From Bacteroidota bacterium (lineage in GTDB: Bacteria > Bacteroidota > Bacteroidia > Flavobacteriales > Flavobacteriaceae): a stretch of 64,000 nt of DNA. The notes under the pieces are model-generated. The model was not told the origin of the DNA, searched no databases, and saw only the letters and a program-made list of their open reading frames with translations. Numbering within the stretch: the first letter of the stretch is position 1; each line of letters opens with the position of its first letter. A program made the position numbers and the translations under genes. Positions 8,586 to 17,110 of this stretch are shown piece after piece. The stretch covers positions 13,051-77,050 of the forward strand of contig JAEWCF010000068.1 of NCBI GenBank assembly GCA_023390775.1, written 5' to 3'.

Positions 8586-9059
8586 CTATTTTATCGGCGT
8601 CTGCCCGCTCGGCATCCTGGTCGTGTCGTGCTTGGTGTACATGTCGCCATCGTGATTCTCGGCTGCGGTCCCATCCGGCGCGCTGTATCCCGTTTTGGAG
8701 TTCCGCGCTGCATTGGTCCGGTTCATTACCTGTACGGCCTTGGCCTTGTTGACTGCGGTCCCGTTTGTGCGGCCGTCAGAGCCGTCACCGGAAAAAGTGC
8801 CATTTTGGGATGTACTTCCGTTTGCTTTTTCGGTACCGTTACCCGTGCCATTTTCTCCGCCCTGCACTCCGGAATCCCATGATGGCCTCTCCGGATCTTC
8901 GGCAGATACGCCCGGGTTAATGCCATCGGTAGTATTGACGTTGGCGGTATCCTGTTCGATTCCTTCGGTTAGCGTTTGGGATTCGGTTCGGGTTTCCCTG
9001 CATCCGACGGCTACTCCGGCCGCCATCAGTGCGATTGCTGTGATATGTATCGATTTCAT
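8586..9059 (-). CDS. Hypothetical lipoprotein, low-complexity
   Basis: 157 residues. The signal peptide MKSIHITAIALMAAGVAVGC ends in a lipobox with Cys20, so it should be lipid-anchored. The rest is highly polar, rich in Gly, Asn, Thr, Asp and Glu (for example GGENGTGNGTEKANGS), without predicted secondary structure and with no domain I recognise. It is monocistronic and flanked by the repeat array downstream. Its composition resembles the small hydrophilic proteins at 9230, 16848 and 17111. Confidence 0.65.
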   Translation of the reverse strand: MKSIHITAIALMAAGVAVGCRETRTESQTLTEGIEQDTANVNTTDGINPGVSAEDPERPSWDSGVQGGENGTGNGTEKANGSTSQNGTFSGDGSDGRTNGTAVNKAKAVQVMNRTNAARNSKTGYSAPDGTAAENHDGDMYTKHDTTRMPSGQTPIK

Positions 9060-9229
9060 GATTTCGGCAATTTAGATGCATAAAATTACGATCGTCAATT
9101 TGCAATTCCTTTATATCATTGAAATCCACCTTTATACGATTTTATGTAGTGGAATCTCGTAAATTTTTGAGGGATTGCCGTAAGCCTCTGCCATCATGTG
9201 TTGCGTATTTTTATCGAAAATCAATTACC

Positions 9230-9475
9230 ATGGAAAATCACCACGAACATCCTGACCATCACGATGAATTGCGCCGCTCCCAAAACGGAACGCAATGGGG
9301 AACCGAGAGAAACGCCAATGAAGATGCCGACGAAAGGCTGCATGATGCCGAGGACGAAGGGTTCCTGGCCAACGACAGCGACCCGGACGATGCCGAAGAC
9401 TGGGGAGCGGTAGACCCGCAATCCGGAAGTTACGACCCCGATACGGATCCCAGCGGCCCGGGCAGCGCCGTCTAA
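9230..9475 (+). CDS. Small acidic, His-rich hypothetical protein
   Basis: 81 residues beginning MENHHEHPDHHDELRR. Very hydrophilic, with an acidic tail rich in Asp, Pro, Gly and Ser; no signal peptide, membrane segment or hydrophobic core, so it is probably disordered. ATG 9230 is preferred over an in-frame ATG at 9119 because the extra 37 residues have a different composition and overlap the probable promoter region. It resembles the 16848 and 17111 products in style and in the MEN/MEQ start. Function unknown. Confidence 0.6.
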   Translation: MENHHEHPDHHDELRRSQNGTQWGTERNANEDADERLHDAEDEGFLANDSDPDDAEDWGAVDPQSGSYDPDTDPSGPGSAV

Positions 9476-9500
9476 AACATTTGGGTAAATTGGATTGAAG

Positions 9501-9956
9501 ATGAGATATCTTTTCATTTTTATTTTCAGTTTCGGTGCATTTGCCCAGGAAGGTAAAGCCGTCCGGCCCGTCGCCAAGCCTGATTGCCAATTGACCACGA
9601 CCACCCAGCCGGCCCTGGAGAGTTGCACCTTTCGCCAGTACAGATTCACTAGCGAAGCCGGTCCATCGCTTCGGGGCTTTAAGGTGTCGCGAATGGAGAG
9701 CGGCAATTACATCCCGACGTCACTTGAATTGATTTTTAAGGACAAGGCCCATGCGCTCCGTTTCTTCAACAACGGCCTGCGCAAAGAGCATGAGCGAAGA
9801 ATCAAGGGCGGCGAACCGTGCCCTGAATTCAGCGAAGCGCAACTCACCGACCTGGGAATCAGGTTTGAAGGCGAAAAGGCCGTCATTTCCTTCATTGGCG
9901 GAGGCTGCGGCCAATTCAAGGTTAGCCTCAGGGAGCTGGAACGCCTGCTCAAATAA
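9501..9956 (+). CDS. Secreted hypothetical protein
   Basis: 151 residues. MRYLFIFIFSFGAFA followed by Gln-Glu is a signal peptide with glutamine at the predicted +1 site. The mature part has four Cys (around CQLTTT, ESCTF, PCPEF, GGCGQF), suggesting two disulfides, and no domain I recognise. An upstream in-frame TTG (9495) adds only two residues. The gene ends one base before the end of the convergent glycosyltransferase gene, with no room for a terminator between them. Confidence 0.7.
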   Translation: MRYLFIFIFSFGAFAQEGKAVRPVAKPDCQLTTTTQPALESCTFRQYRFTSEAGPSLRGFKVSRMESGNYIPTSLELIFKDKAHALRFFNNGLRKEHERRIKGGEPCPEFSEAQLTDLGIRFEGEKAVISFIGGGCGQFKVSLRELERLLK

Positions 9957-11069
9957 TCAGTTGGCCAGTTCGCGGGCAAGGGTCAGGCCGGTGAGCGTGA
10001 CTTTCGGCCCGATGATCCGCGCGAGGTGCCTCATGATATCGTCGTTCCCGTGCAGGTTCATGTCCAATCCGACGCTTTGCCGGTTGTAGGGCGCGTATTT
10101 TTCCTTTCGGCTCATCTTGAAAAGCCCGATAGTGGAAGTTCCCGATGCCGATGCAAGGTGCATGACTCCCGAGTCGGCACCGATAAAAGCCGCACAGTTT
10201 GCGAGGACGGCGCCCATTTCCCGAATGTTCCGGCTGTAGATTGACGGGAGTTTGTAGTTCAATGCCGACGCCCCGTGCGCCGGAAGCATTTCCATGAAGT
10301 TCACCGTTGGGAATTCCTTCTTCAAAACTGTCAACAGGTTCTGCCACCACTGCGGCCCGAAGTCCTTGGGGCCCGTGGCGTAGGTGAAGAGGCAAACCAC
10401 TGGAAACCGGTGCGGGACGATTTCGCGAAGTTTCCCCTTTCCATGCGCGATCTCCTCTGGGTCGAGAAACAAGGTCAGTTCGGGAAGGCGGGCCTGTCGC
10501 GGCGACAAATGGGCCAGAGCCAGGTAGTCGCGTACCCGGAGCACCGGATTCTTGGCCATGTGAGCGGCATCGGGATAGGATTGTGCCAAATTCAATTGGC
10601 CGAAAAGTTTGGTCCTGCCCAAAGCAAATTTTGCCGAGAGCCTCCCGGAGGAAGAACCGGGATCGGCGTTGAAGACAAGATCGTATTGCCGCATTCGCAC
10701 CCTGATCCAACCGTGCAGGTAAGATGCCAGTTGCCTGAAAGGCTTTTCGGGAAGCGCAATGATGCGGTCCACTTGATTAAAATTGGAGAATACCGACCGG
10801 GCGTGGTTGCCCTTGACAAAGAGATCGATCCTCGCGTCGGGAAAGGATTCCTGAAGTTCGCGAACAACGGGAGTGAGCAACAGCATGTTCCCCAGGCGGC
10901 CATTTGGCCTGCAAACCAATATGCGTTTGACCCTTGAAGGATCGGTAAGGCGGATGGATCCCTGGCCCAGTCCCGAAGTGATGGCGTGCATGATTCGCCG
11001 CCGCCATCGGTCTATCCCTTGAAACTTTCTCATAAAACAGCCATGAAAAGCGCCGTAGGGATAACGCAT
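9957..11069 (-). CDS. Glycosyltransferase family 9 (heptosyltransferase-like)
   Basis: 370 residues, or 358 if the ATG at 11033 (MRKFQGID) is used. ILVCRPNGRLGNMLLLTPVVRELQ is cut here to its features: an RxxxxGDxL-like N-terminal motif where GNML replaces GDVL, then a C-terminal domain with FIGADSGVMHLASASG, the signature of GT9 ADP-heptose transferases (GADSGxxHLA). Such enzymes add sugars to the LPS inner core at the inner face of the membrane. It stands alone and convergent with its left neighbour. The acceptor and donor cannot be read from sequence. Confidence 0.85.
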   Translation of the reverse strand: MRYPYGAFHGCFMRKFQGIDRWRRRIMHAITSGLGQGSIRLTDPSRVKRILVCRPNGRLGNMLLLTPVVRELQESFPDARIDLFVKGNHARSVFSNFNQVDRIIALPEKPFRQLASYLHGWIRVRMRQYDLVFNADPGSSSGRLSAKFALGRTKLFGQLNLAQSYPDAAHMAKNPVLRVRDYLALAHLSPRQARLPELTLFLDPEEIAHGKGKLREIVPHRFPVVCLFTYATGPKDFGPQWWQNLLTVLKKEFPTVNFMEMLPAHGASALNYKLPSIYSRNIREMGAVLANCAAFIGADSGVMHLASASGTSTIGLFKMSRKEKYAPYNRQSVGLDMNLHGNDDIMRHLARIIGPKVTLTGLTLARELAN

Positions 11070-11118
11070 CCGAAAATTAAAAAAAAATTATGGCGTGGAC
11101 AACCGGGTTTGTCAATTA

Positions 11119-11126
11119 TAAATTTG
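11119..11126 (+). promoter_or_regulatory. -7 box upstream of porX
   Basis: TAAATTTG is a perfect TAnnTTTG match 53 nt upstream of the porX ATG. No TTG is seen 17-23 nt further up, so only the core is supported. Confidence 0.45.
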
Positions 11127-11178
11127 TTAAGAGTCGTGTCGGAACCAATTTGTTAAATTGCGTCCTCAAACAGCCAAG

Positions 11179-12732
11179 ATGGACAATATCAAGATTCTCT
11201 GGGTGGACGACGAAATCGACCTGCTCAAGCCGCATATCATGTTTCTGGAAAAGAAAAATTTCGAGGTCACGACCTGCAACAATGGGCGCGATGCGGTGGA
11301 TGTCTTTTCGGAAGGTGATTTCGACATCGTTTTCCTGGACGAGAACATGCCCGGGATGAGCGGCCTTGAAACCCTGCAGGAAATCAAGGAAAAGAAATCC
11401 AGCACACCCGTGATCATGATCACCAAAAGCGAAGAGGAACTGATCATGGAGGAAGCTATCGGTGCCAAGATCGCCGATTACCTCATCAAGCCCGTCAATC
11501 CCAACCAGATCCTGCTCAGCATCAAAAAAAACCTCGAGCATTCCCGGCTTGTGTCGGAAAAGACAACGCTTGATTACCAGAAGGAATTTCGCAAGATCGC
11601 GGTGGATATGTCCATGGTCAACACGTATGAAGAGTGGGCCGACCTGTACCGCAGGCTGTTGTTTTGGGAACTCGAACTTGAAAACATTGAGGACCAGGGA
11701 ATGATCGAGATCCTGGACAGCCAGAAAATCGAGGCCAACGCGCAGTTTGGGAAGTTCATCGAGCGCAATTACGCCGACTGGTACGCGCCAAAAGCCGACC
11801 GGCCGGTGCTATCGCATACACTGTTCAGGGAACTGGTCGTGCCCGAAATCGTAAAAAAGGAAAAGCCTGTGCTTTTCGTGGTGATTGACAACCTGCGTTA
11901 CGACCAGTGGAAGGCTTTTGAAAGCGTTGTCGCGAACCACTATAAACTGGATAAGGAGGTTCCTTATTATGCCATCCTGCCGACGGCGACGCAGTATGCG
12001 CGAAATGCGATCTTCTCGGGGCTGACGCCGCTCGAAATGGAGAAGCAATTCCCCCAATACTGGAAAAACGATGTCGAGGAAGGCGGGAAAAATCTCTACG
12101 AAGCCGAGTTCCTCACCGCGCACCTCAAACGCCTCGGGCTCAATATCAAACAGGACTACTTCAAGATCACAAACTTCGCGGGCGGAAAAAAACTCGTCGA
12201 GAACTTCAAGGCCTATAAATCGAACGACCTGGTTACCATCGTCTACAATTTCATCGACATGCTCTCGCATGCCAAGACGGAGATGGAAGTGGTCAAGGAA
12301 CTCGCCGCCGACGACAAGGCCTACCGGTCGCTGACGCTCAGCTGGTTCCGCAATTCGTCCCTGCTCGAGATCATCCAGCAGGCGCAACAGCTCGGTTTCA
12401 AGCTCATCATTACCACCGACCATGGCACCATCAACGTCAAGAACCCCTCAAAGGTCATCGGCGACAAGAACACGAGCCTGAACCTGCGCTACAAGACCGG
12501 CCGGAGCCTTACCTACGAGGATCGCGACGTTTACGCGGTCAAGGACCCCAAGAGCATCATGCTCCCCGCGATCAACATGAGCAGTTCCTATATCTTTGCC
12601 AAAAACGATTATTTCCTGGCTTACGTGAACAATTTCAATCACTACGTGAGCTATTACCGCAACACCTATCAGCACGGCGGGATTTCGCTAGAAGAGATGA
12701 TCGTTCCTTTCCTTGTGTTCAACCCGAAATAA
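11179..12732 (+). CDS. porX: PorX, response regulator with PglZ domain (T9SS/gliding regulator)
   Basis: 517 residues, matching the usual PorX length. An N-terminal receiver (VDDE at 9-12, Asp54 in VFLDENMPGM) joins a three-helix bundle and a C-terminal PglZ domain of the alkaline phosphatase superfamily (FVVIDNLRYDQWK, PTATQYARN, ITTDHGTI). In Porphyromonas and Flavobacterium, PorX works with the kinase PorY and controls type IX secretion genes; its PglZ domain is a zinc phosphodiesterase acting on oligonucleotides. ATG 11179 follows an upstream in-frame TTG that adds no receiver sequence. porY is not adjacent, which is normal. tsaE follows with a 1-nt overlap. Confidence 0.93.
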   Translation: MDNIKILWVDDEIDLLKPHIMFLEKKNFEVTTCNNGRDAVDVFSEGDFDIVFLDENMPGMSGLETLQEIKEKKSSTPVIMITKSEEELIMEEAIGAKIADYLIKPVNPNQILLSIKKNLEHSRLVSEKTTLDYQKEFRKIAVDMSMVNTYEEWADLYRRLLFWELELENIEDQGMIEILDSQKIEANAQFGKFIERNYADWYAPKADRPVLSHTLFRELVVPEIVKKEKPVLFVVIDNLRYDQWKAFESVVANHYKLDKEVPYYAILPTATQYARNAIFSGLTPLEMEKQFPQYWKNDVEEGGKNLYEAEFLTAHLKRLGLNIKQDYFKITNFAGGKKLVENFKAYKSNDLVTIVYNFIDMLSHAKTEMEVVKELAADDKAYRSLTLSWFRNSSLLEIIQQAQQLGFKLIITTDHGTINVKNPSKVIGDKNTSLNLRYKTGRSLTYEDRDVYAVKDPKSIMLPAINMSSSYIFAKNDYFLAYVNNFNHYVSYYRNTYQHGGISLEEMIVPFLVFNPK

Positions 12733-13139
12733 TGGACGTTACTTTTTCACTTGACGGGATTGACGATGCGGCACGCACGCTCCTGGCGCGGTTCGATCAA
12801 CCGGTCGTGCTTTTTAACGGGCAGATGGGCGCCGGCAAGACCACGCTCATCAAGGCCTTGTGCCGTGCGATGGGCATTACCGATGCTACGTCGAGCCCGA
12901 CATTTTCGCTGATCAATGAATACCGGACCCCCGGTGGTGAGCCGGTCTACCATTTTGATGTTTACAGGCTCAAGCAGGAATCCGAGGCCCTCGACATGGG
13001 AATCGAGGAATACCTGCATTCGGGACATCGCTGCTTCATCGAGTGGGCCGAAAAGATACCCAACCTGTTGCCGGATCGAGTGCATGTTGTGGAGTTGCAG
13101 GAATTGCCCGATGGGCGGCGTCGCGCAATCATGTCCTAG
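12732..13139 (+). CDS. tsaE: TsaE, tRNA threonylcarbamoyladenosine synthesis ATPase
   Basis: 135 residues with the P-loop GQMGAGKTT at 30-38, the switch segment DATSSPTFSLINEY and CFIEWAEKI, all typical of TsaE. With TsaB and TsaD it forms the complex that makes t6A at position 37 of ANN-decoding tRNAs; neither partner gene is nearby. Length and domain are complete. The ATG overlaps the porX stop by one base, and the porX-tsaE-ald order suggests a shared transcript. Confidence 0.92.
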   Translation: MDVTFSLDGIDDAARTLLARFDQPVVLFNGQMGAGKTTLIKALCRAMGITDATSSPTFSLINEYRTPGGEPVYHFDVYRLKQESEALDMGIEEYLHSGHRCFIEWAEKIPNLLPDRVHVVELQELPDGRRRAIMS

Positions 13140-13201
13140 CGTCTTATTTTTCCCTCGGCTTTCAATTATAATTGCTAATTTAGACCGGAAATTTTTGAGC
13201 C

Positions 13202-14395
13202 ATGTCACTGACGCCGTTTACAAAGCAGCAATTGTTGCCTCAGGAAGAAAAACTCGAGGTTGAACGACATAAAAGCCAGTTGTTCATAGGGATTCCCAAG
13301 GAAACAAGCTACCAGGAACGGCGGATTTGCCTGACGCCGGACGCGGTTAACTCGCTGACCTCGCACGGACATCGCGTCATGATCGAATCGGGTGCGGGAC
13401 TGCTGTCGAGTTATTGCGATGAGGAATATTCGGAAGCGGGCGCCGAGATTACCGCCGATACAAAAAAAGTCCTCAGTTGCCCCATCATCCTAAAAGTGGA
13501 GCCGCTCACCATGGCCGAGATCGAGGCGGTCAACCCAAAGACCATTGTCATATCGGCCATCCAGATTAAGACCCGTAAAAAGGAATATTTCGAGGCGCTG
13601 ACCCGAAAGAAAATCACCGCGCTTGCATTTGAATACATAAAGGACGTCGACGGAACCTATCCGGCCGTAAAATCCCTGAGCGAGATTGCGGGAACGGCAT
13701 CGGTACTGATCGCATCGGAACTGATGATCAACGCCGAATTCGGCAAAGGGCTGCTTTTTGGCAACATCACGGGCGTTCCACCCACCGACGTCGTGATCAT
13801 CGGCGCGGGCACGGTAGGGGAGTACGCGGCCAAGACGGCGCTTGGGCTGGGGGCCAATGTCAAGGTTTTCGACAATTCCATCACCAAGCTCCGGCGCCTG
13901 CAAAACAATCTGAGCCAATGCATCTTCACCTCGACGGTACAGCCGAAGACCTTGCTCAAGGCGCTTCGGCGGTGCGATGTGGCCATCGGTGCCATGCGCG
14001 GGAAGGAGCGCTGCCCGGTCCTGGTTTCCCAAACGATGGTCGAGCACATGAAAAGAGGTGCCGTGATCGTCGATGTCAGCATCGATACGGGCGGTTGTTT
14101 TGAAACATCGGAAGTCACCACCCATGAAAGGCCCACTTTCCTCAAATATGGCGTGATCCATTATTGCGTGCCCAACATCCCCTCGCGTTATTCCAAGACG
14201 GCGTCGGTTTCCATCAGCAACATCCTGACGCCCTACCTGCTGGACATTGCCGAAGATGGGGGCATCGAGAGCGCCATCCGCATCAATCCCGGCCTTAAAA
14301 ACGGCGTATACCTCTACCACGGGATCCTGACCAACAGGACGATCGGCGACTGGTTCGGCCTTCCGGTGAGCGACATCAACCTGATCGTTTTTTAG
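13202..14395 (+). CDS. ald: Alanine dehydrogenase
   Basis: 397 residues. After about 27 extra N-terminal residues comes IGIPKETSYQERRICLTP, the N-terminal motif of alanine dehydrogenases and transhydrogenase alpha. The Rossmann motif IIGAGTVGEYAAKTALGLG follows, then VDVSIDTGGCFETS and YCVPNIPSRYSKTASV, the usual substrate and closing motifs. The enzyme interconverts L-alanine with pyruvate and ammonia using NAD. A 62-base AT-rich spacer with a near -7 box separates it from tsaE. Confidence 0.9.
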   Translation: MSLTPFTKQQLLPQEEKLEVERHKSQLFIGIPKETSYQERRICLTPDAVNSLTSHGHRVMIESGAGLLSSYCDEEYSEAGAEITADTKKVLSCPIILKVEPLTMAEIEAVNPKTIVISAIQIKTRKKEYFEALTRKKITALAFEYIKDVDGTYPAVKSLSEIAGTASVLIASELMINAEFGKGLLFGNITGVPPTDVVIIGAGTVGEYAAKTALGLGANVKVFDNSITKLRRLQNNLSQCIFTSTVQPKTLLKALRRCDVAIGAMRGKERCPVLVSQTMVEHMKRGAVIVDVSIDTGGCFETSEVTTHERPTFLKYGVIHYCVPNIPSRYSKTASVSISNILTPYLLDIAEDGGIESAIRINPGLKNGVYLYHGILTNRTIGDWFGLPVSDINLIVF

Positions 14396-14418
14396 GCTAC
14401 CTTTGCAAAAAATTCAAA

Positions 14419-14802
14419 ATGAAGTTTCAATTCAGGCTTGCCTATTATCTGGCGGGCTTTTGCATCGGCCTGGTGTTCGTTTTTTTCATATTGAACGGAA
14501 AGGAAGCCAGCTGCAGCTATTTTCCCAATGCGCGGGTGCTGAAGAACCTGCGGTCGAAACCCTTTATCTATTCCAGTGAAGCCGAGGCCAAAATGGGAGG
14601 GAAGCTGATCGATTCGGCGGATTTTCGCGCCATCCTTACCAAAGGCGACGTCGATTTTGAAATCTCCAACAAACCCGAGCGCGGCGGAAAGTTATACGTC
14701 ATCTACGGACGCAATTCCAAAAACCAGGAAGTGGCCCTCGAGGTCATCAATTATGAGGATAAGGCGGTGTTGAAAGACATACGGCTTCGGGAGAAATTAT
14801 AA
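14419..14802 (+). CDS. DUF4258-like membrane-anchored protein
   Basis: 127 residues. One transmembrane segment at about 7-27 (LAYYLAGFCIGLVFVFFIL) is followed by a soluble domain. The pattern GDVDFEISNKPERGGKLYVIYG matches the small DUF4258 fold, which is related to RelE-like folds but of unknown function. It starts 23 nt after ald, probably in the same transcript. Its last codons are part of an AAATTAT heptamer array, so the repeat has invaded the 3' end of the gene. Confidence 0.7.
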   Translation: MKFQFRLAYYLAGFCIGLVFVFFILNGKEASCSYFPNARVLKNLRSKPFIYSSEAEAKMGGKLIDSADFRAILTKGDVDFEISNKPERGGKLYVIYGRNSKNQEVALEVINYEDKAVLKDIRLREKL

Positions 14803-14828
14803 ATTACAAATTATAAGTTATAAATTAA
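14794..14828. repeat. Heptamer array, unit AAATTAT (five copies)
   Basis: AAATTAT, AAATTAC, AAATTAT, AAGTTAT, AAATTAA follow without gaps. The first unit supplies the last codons and the stop of the upstream gene. Confidence 0.8.
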
Positions 14829-14959
14829 TCCGGGGCGAAGCCGAACTGAACGACCAACGGGAGTTAATTTTGAATGCGGGACCCGATTATGAGTCCGTTC
14901 GACATTCGTCGTTTACTTCGCTGGCGCTCCGTACAGTTCGCCCTGCGGGCTCGGGTCGA
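14829..14959. other. GC-rich spacer core between two heptamer arrays
   Basis: Non-coding stretch of 131 bases. It contains CGAACTG (14841 region) and CAGTTCG (14934 region) as inverted words and a CGCCCTGCGGGC palindrome. It is bounded on both sides by 7-nt arrays, so the whole spacer looks like one composite element. Confidence 0.4.
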
Positions 14960-14994
14960 CATTTGTCATTTGTCATTCGTCATTCGACATTCGT
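14960..14994. repeat. Heptamer array, unit CATTYGT (five copies)
   Basis: CATTTGT x2, CATTCGT, CATTCGA, CATTCGT in strict 7-nt phase, immediately upstream of the tRNA promoter. The same word recurs at 57890-57917, and its complement at 26342 and 57794. Confidence 0.85.
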
Positions 14995-15002
14995 CACTTT
15001 TA

Positions 15003-15033
15003 TTTGCACCATTACAAAAACTGATTATCTTTG
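15003..15033 (+). promoter_or_regulatory. Promoter of tRNA-Val
   Basis: TTTG (15003-15006), a 19-nt spacer and TATCTTTG (15026-15033) match the flavobacterial consensus. The expected start lies within a few bases of the mature tRNA 5' end. Confidence 0.75.
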
Positions 15034-15041
15034 CACCCCGA

Positions 15042-15116
15042 GGGCGATTAGCTCAGCTGGTTCAGAGCACTACCTCGACAAGGTAGGGGTCACTGGTTCG
15101 AACCCAGTATCGCCCA
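15042..15116 (+). tRNA. tRNA-Val (anticodon GAC)
   Basis: Full cloverleaf: acceptor GGGCGAT/ATCGCCC, D stem GCTC/GAGC, anticodon stem CTACC/GGTAG with loop TCGACAA (anticodon GAC, reading GUC/GUU), and T stem ACTGG/CCAGT with loop TTCGAAC. The discriminator is A and CCA is not encoded. A strong promoter precedes it and a terminator follows within two bases. Confidence 0.95.
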
Positions 15117-15118
15117 CG

Positions 15119-15147
15119 AAGCCGAAACTTTGTTTCGGCTTTTTTTG
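15119..15147 (+). terminator. Terminator of the tRNA
   Basis: AAGCCGAAAC and GTTTCGGCTT pair perfectly around a TTT loop and run into a T tract. Confidence 0.85.
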
Positions 15148-15236
15148 TTTTTTTGGTGACACGTCGAAAAAAGATTTTTCCATTATCTTTAAGCAGAAAT
15201 CCGCTTCCCTCGGCGGGCATTTTTCTTTAGTCCGGG

Positions 15237-16772
15237 ATGAGCGAATTGCAACGATTTTTCAGTGAATTGTTTGATACGGGCAGATGGCCGCCCCGTTGGC
15301 ATTGCGGCAAGTGGAGCGAATTCCACGGTTGGCTGTACATCCTTTCGGACATCGCGATTTGGGCAGCCTACTTCACCATACCGTTTCTCCTGATCCACTT
15401 CATTCTCCGCAAAAAAGATATCCCGTTCCCGAAGGTGTTCTGGCTGTTTGGGGCCTTTATTCTCGCCTGTGGAATGACGCACCTTGTGGACGCCATCATT
15501 TTTTGGGTACCGATTTACAACTTCAGCGCATTCCTGAGGTTCTTGACTGCCATCGTGTCGTGGGGAACCATCATCATGCTCTACCGCGTGCTTCCCGATG
15601 CCTTTTCGCTCAAAACCCCGGCCGAACTCGAACGCCTGGTGACCGAACGAACCACCGAACTACACGCCAGCATGGAGAAGACCCGGTTCCTGGCCGATTC
15701 GATGCCCCAGATTGTCTGGTACGCCAGGCCCGATGGAAATGTAGAATACGTAAATGCCGTGGGGGAACGCTTTACGGGCCTTTCGAAGGAAGCGTTTTTG
15801 GGTTTTGAATGGACCAATCTTTTGCATCCCGATGACCTGGAAGAGCATCTGGCTGCCTGGCGCAAATCCATCAACAATGGGTCGGATTACGAAATGGAGA
15901 GCCGGATCAGGAATTCCTCGGGCGAATACATCTGGCACCTTTCCCGAGCTTTGGCTCACCGCGACGAGTCCGGCAACATCCTCATGTGGGTGGGAACCGC
16001 GACCGACATCGAATTCCAGAAACGGGCCGCCGAAACCCTGGAGCGCACCGTCACCCTGCGCACCGAAGAACTCGCGCTTGCCAATGAGGCGCTTGTAAAA
16101 TCCAATGACGAACTCGATTATTTCGCCGCGGTGGCTTCGCACGACCTTCAGGCTCCCCTGCGGACCATAAACAATTACCTCGGGCTGATTTCGGAACGGA
16201 ACGAAGCTTTGCTTGACGATCGATCAAAGCACTATATCAACCGCTCGATCGAAGCGGGACAACGGATGAAAAGCCTGATCGAGAATTTGCTGGCCTATTC
16301 GCAATTAAATGCACAGCCCGCGAATTTTGAAAACGTGGATCTCGACCAGGTGGTCAGCGATGCGCTTGCCAATTTCAGCGATACCCTTGAAAAGAGCAGG
16401 GCCGTGGTGGAGCACTCCGGTTTGGGCCACGCTTACGCCGATCCGGTCCAGCTCGCGAGGCTTTTCCAGAACCTGATCCTCAATGCGATCAATTACAACG
16501 ACAGCGAGGTGCCCCTCGTGACCATCACCGCCGAGCACGGGGAAGAGCAGGTGGTGGTGAGCGTCCGGGACAACGGTACGGGGATCGCGCCCGAGAATCT
16601 GTCAAAAATTTTCGATGCCTTCACCAGGCTCCAATCGGAAACCGCAGGGACAGGCCTGGGATTGTCCATCAGCAAAAGGATCGTGGACAAACACGGCGGA
16701 AGGATCTGGGTGGAATCGGAACCCAATGTCGGCACTGCCTTCCATTTTACGCTTCCGCACTCCAGGAAATAA
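15237..16772 (+). CDS. Histidine kinase with ethylene-receptor-like membrane domain and PAS
   Basis: 511 residues. Three membrane helices at about 33-57, 68-90 and 96-118 align with the plant ETR1 ethylene-binding domain: Asp38 and Tyr45 in LSDIAIWAAYFTIP, then Ile75, Cys78 and His82 in FILACGMTH, equal to ETR1 Asp25, Tyr32, Ile62, Cys65 and His69 (the copper ligands are Cys65 and His69). A PAS domain (147-265), a coiled coil and a phytochrome-type HisKA with His302 (VASHDLQAPLR) follow, then a HATPase (DNGTGIAP, GTGLGLS). There is no receiver. The signal could be a copper-bound small ligand. It stands alone downstream of the tRNA; a partner receiver is not adjacent. Confidence 0.88.
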   Translation: MSELQRFFSELFDTGRWPPRWHCGKWSEFHGWLYILSDIAIWAAYFTIPFLLIHFILRKKDIPFPKVFWLFGAFILACGMTHLVDAIIFWVPIYNFSAFLRFLTAIVSWGTIIMLYRVLPDAFSLKTPAELERLVTERTTELHASMEKTRFLADSMPQIVWYARPDGNVEYVNAVGERFTGLSKEAFLGFEWTNLLHPDDLEEHLAAWRKSINNGSDYEMESRIRNSSGEYIWHLSRALAHRDESGNILMWVGTATDIEFQKRAAETLERTVTLRTEELALANEALVKSNDELDYFAAVASHDLQAPLRTINNYLGLISERNEALLDDRSKHYINRSIEAGQRMKSLIENLLAYSQLNAQPANFENVDLDQVVSDALANFSDTLEKSRAVVEHSGLGHAYADPVQLARLFQNLILNAINYNDSEVPLVTITAEHGEEQVVVSVRDNGTGIAPENLSKIFDAFTRLQSETAGTGLGLSISKRIVDKHGGRIWVESEPNVGTAFHFTLPHSRK

Positions 16773-16847
16773 ATGTAAATTTGGATGTAATTCTGTAACG
16801 CCGGCCATCGACCAAAGCAATAATTTTAAATACTAAAATTGATTGTA

Positions 16848-17099
16848 ATGGAAAATAACCACAACGGCGGAGGAAATGGGCGCGACTTCACGCGAAACCA
16901 TTCCGACCGCGAGTTTCATACCGATACCGATCAAAACCGCCCACTGCAGAGCCGCGCCGGCGATGACCGGGGGGAACACGGCAATACCGAAACAGGCGCC
17001 AACTACGGACATCTTCAGACTGATGAAAACCCGGCCAACGAACACTACGGTGCCGCACCCGATAAACGCGATGAGGGTGAGAATCAATCGAGACATTAA
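16848..17099 (+). CDS. Small hydrophilic hypothetical protein
   Basis: 83 residues starting MENNHNGGGNGRDFTRNH, rich in Asn, Gly, Asp, His and Arg, with no hydrophobic stretch. Probably intrinsically disordered and cytoplasmic. ATG 16848 is chosen; the frame extends three codons further up without reason. It is followed after 11 nt by another protein of the same style, and a similar one lies at 9230. Function unknown. Confidence 0.55.
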   Translation: MENNHNGGGNGRDFTRNHSDREFHTDTDQNRPLQSRAGDDRGEHGNTETGANYGHLQTDENPANEHYGAAPDKRDEGENQSRH

Positions 17100-17110
17100 A
17101 ACATATCATC

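Noticed and set aside
11179..12732. PorX as an alkaline phosphatase or phage-defence PglZ protein
   Set aside because: The N-terminal receiver and overall length fit PorX; no BREX or Pgl genes are near.
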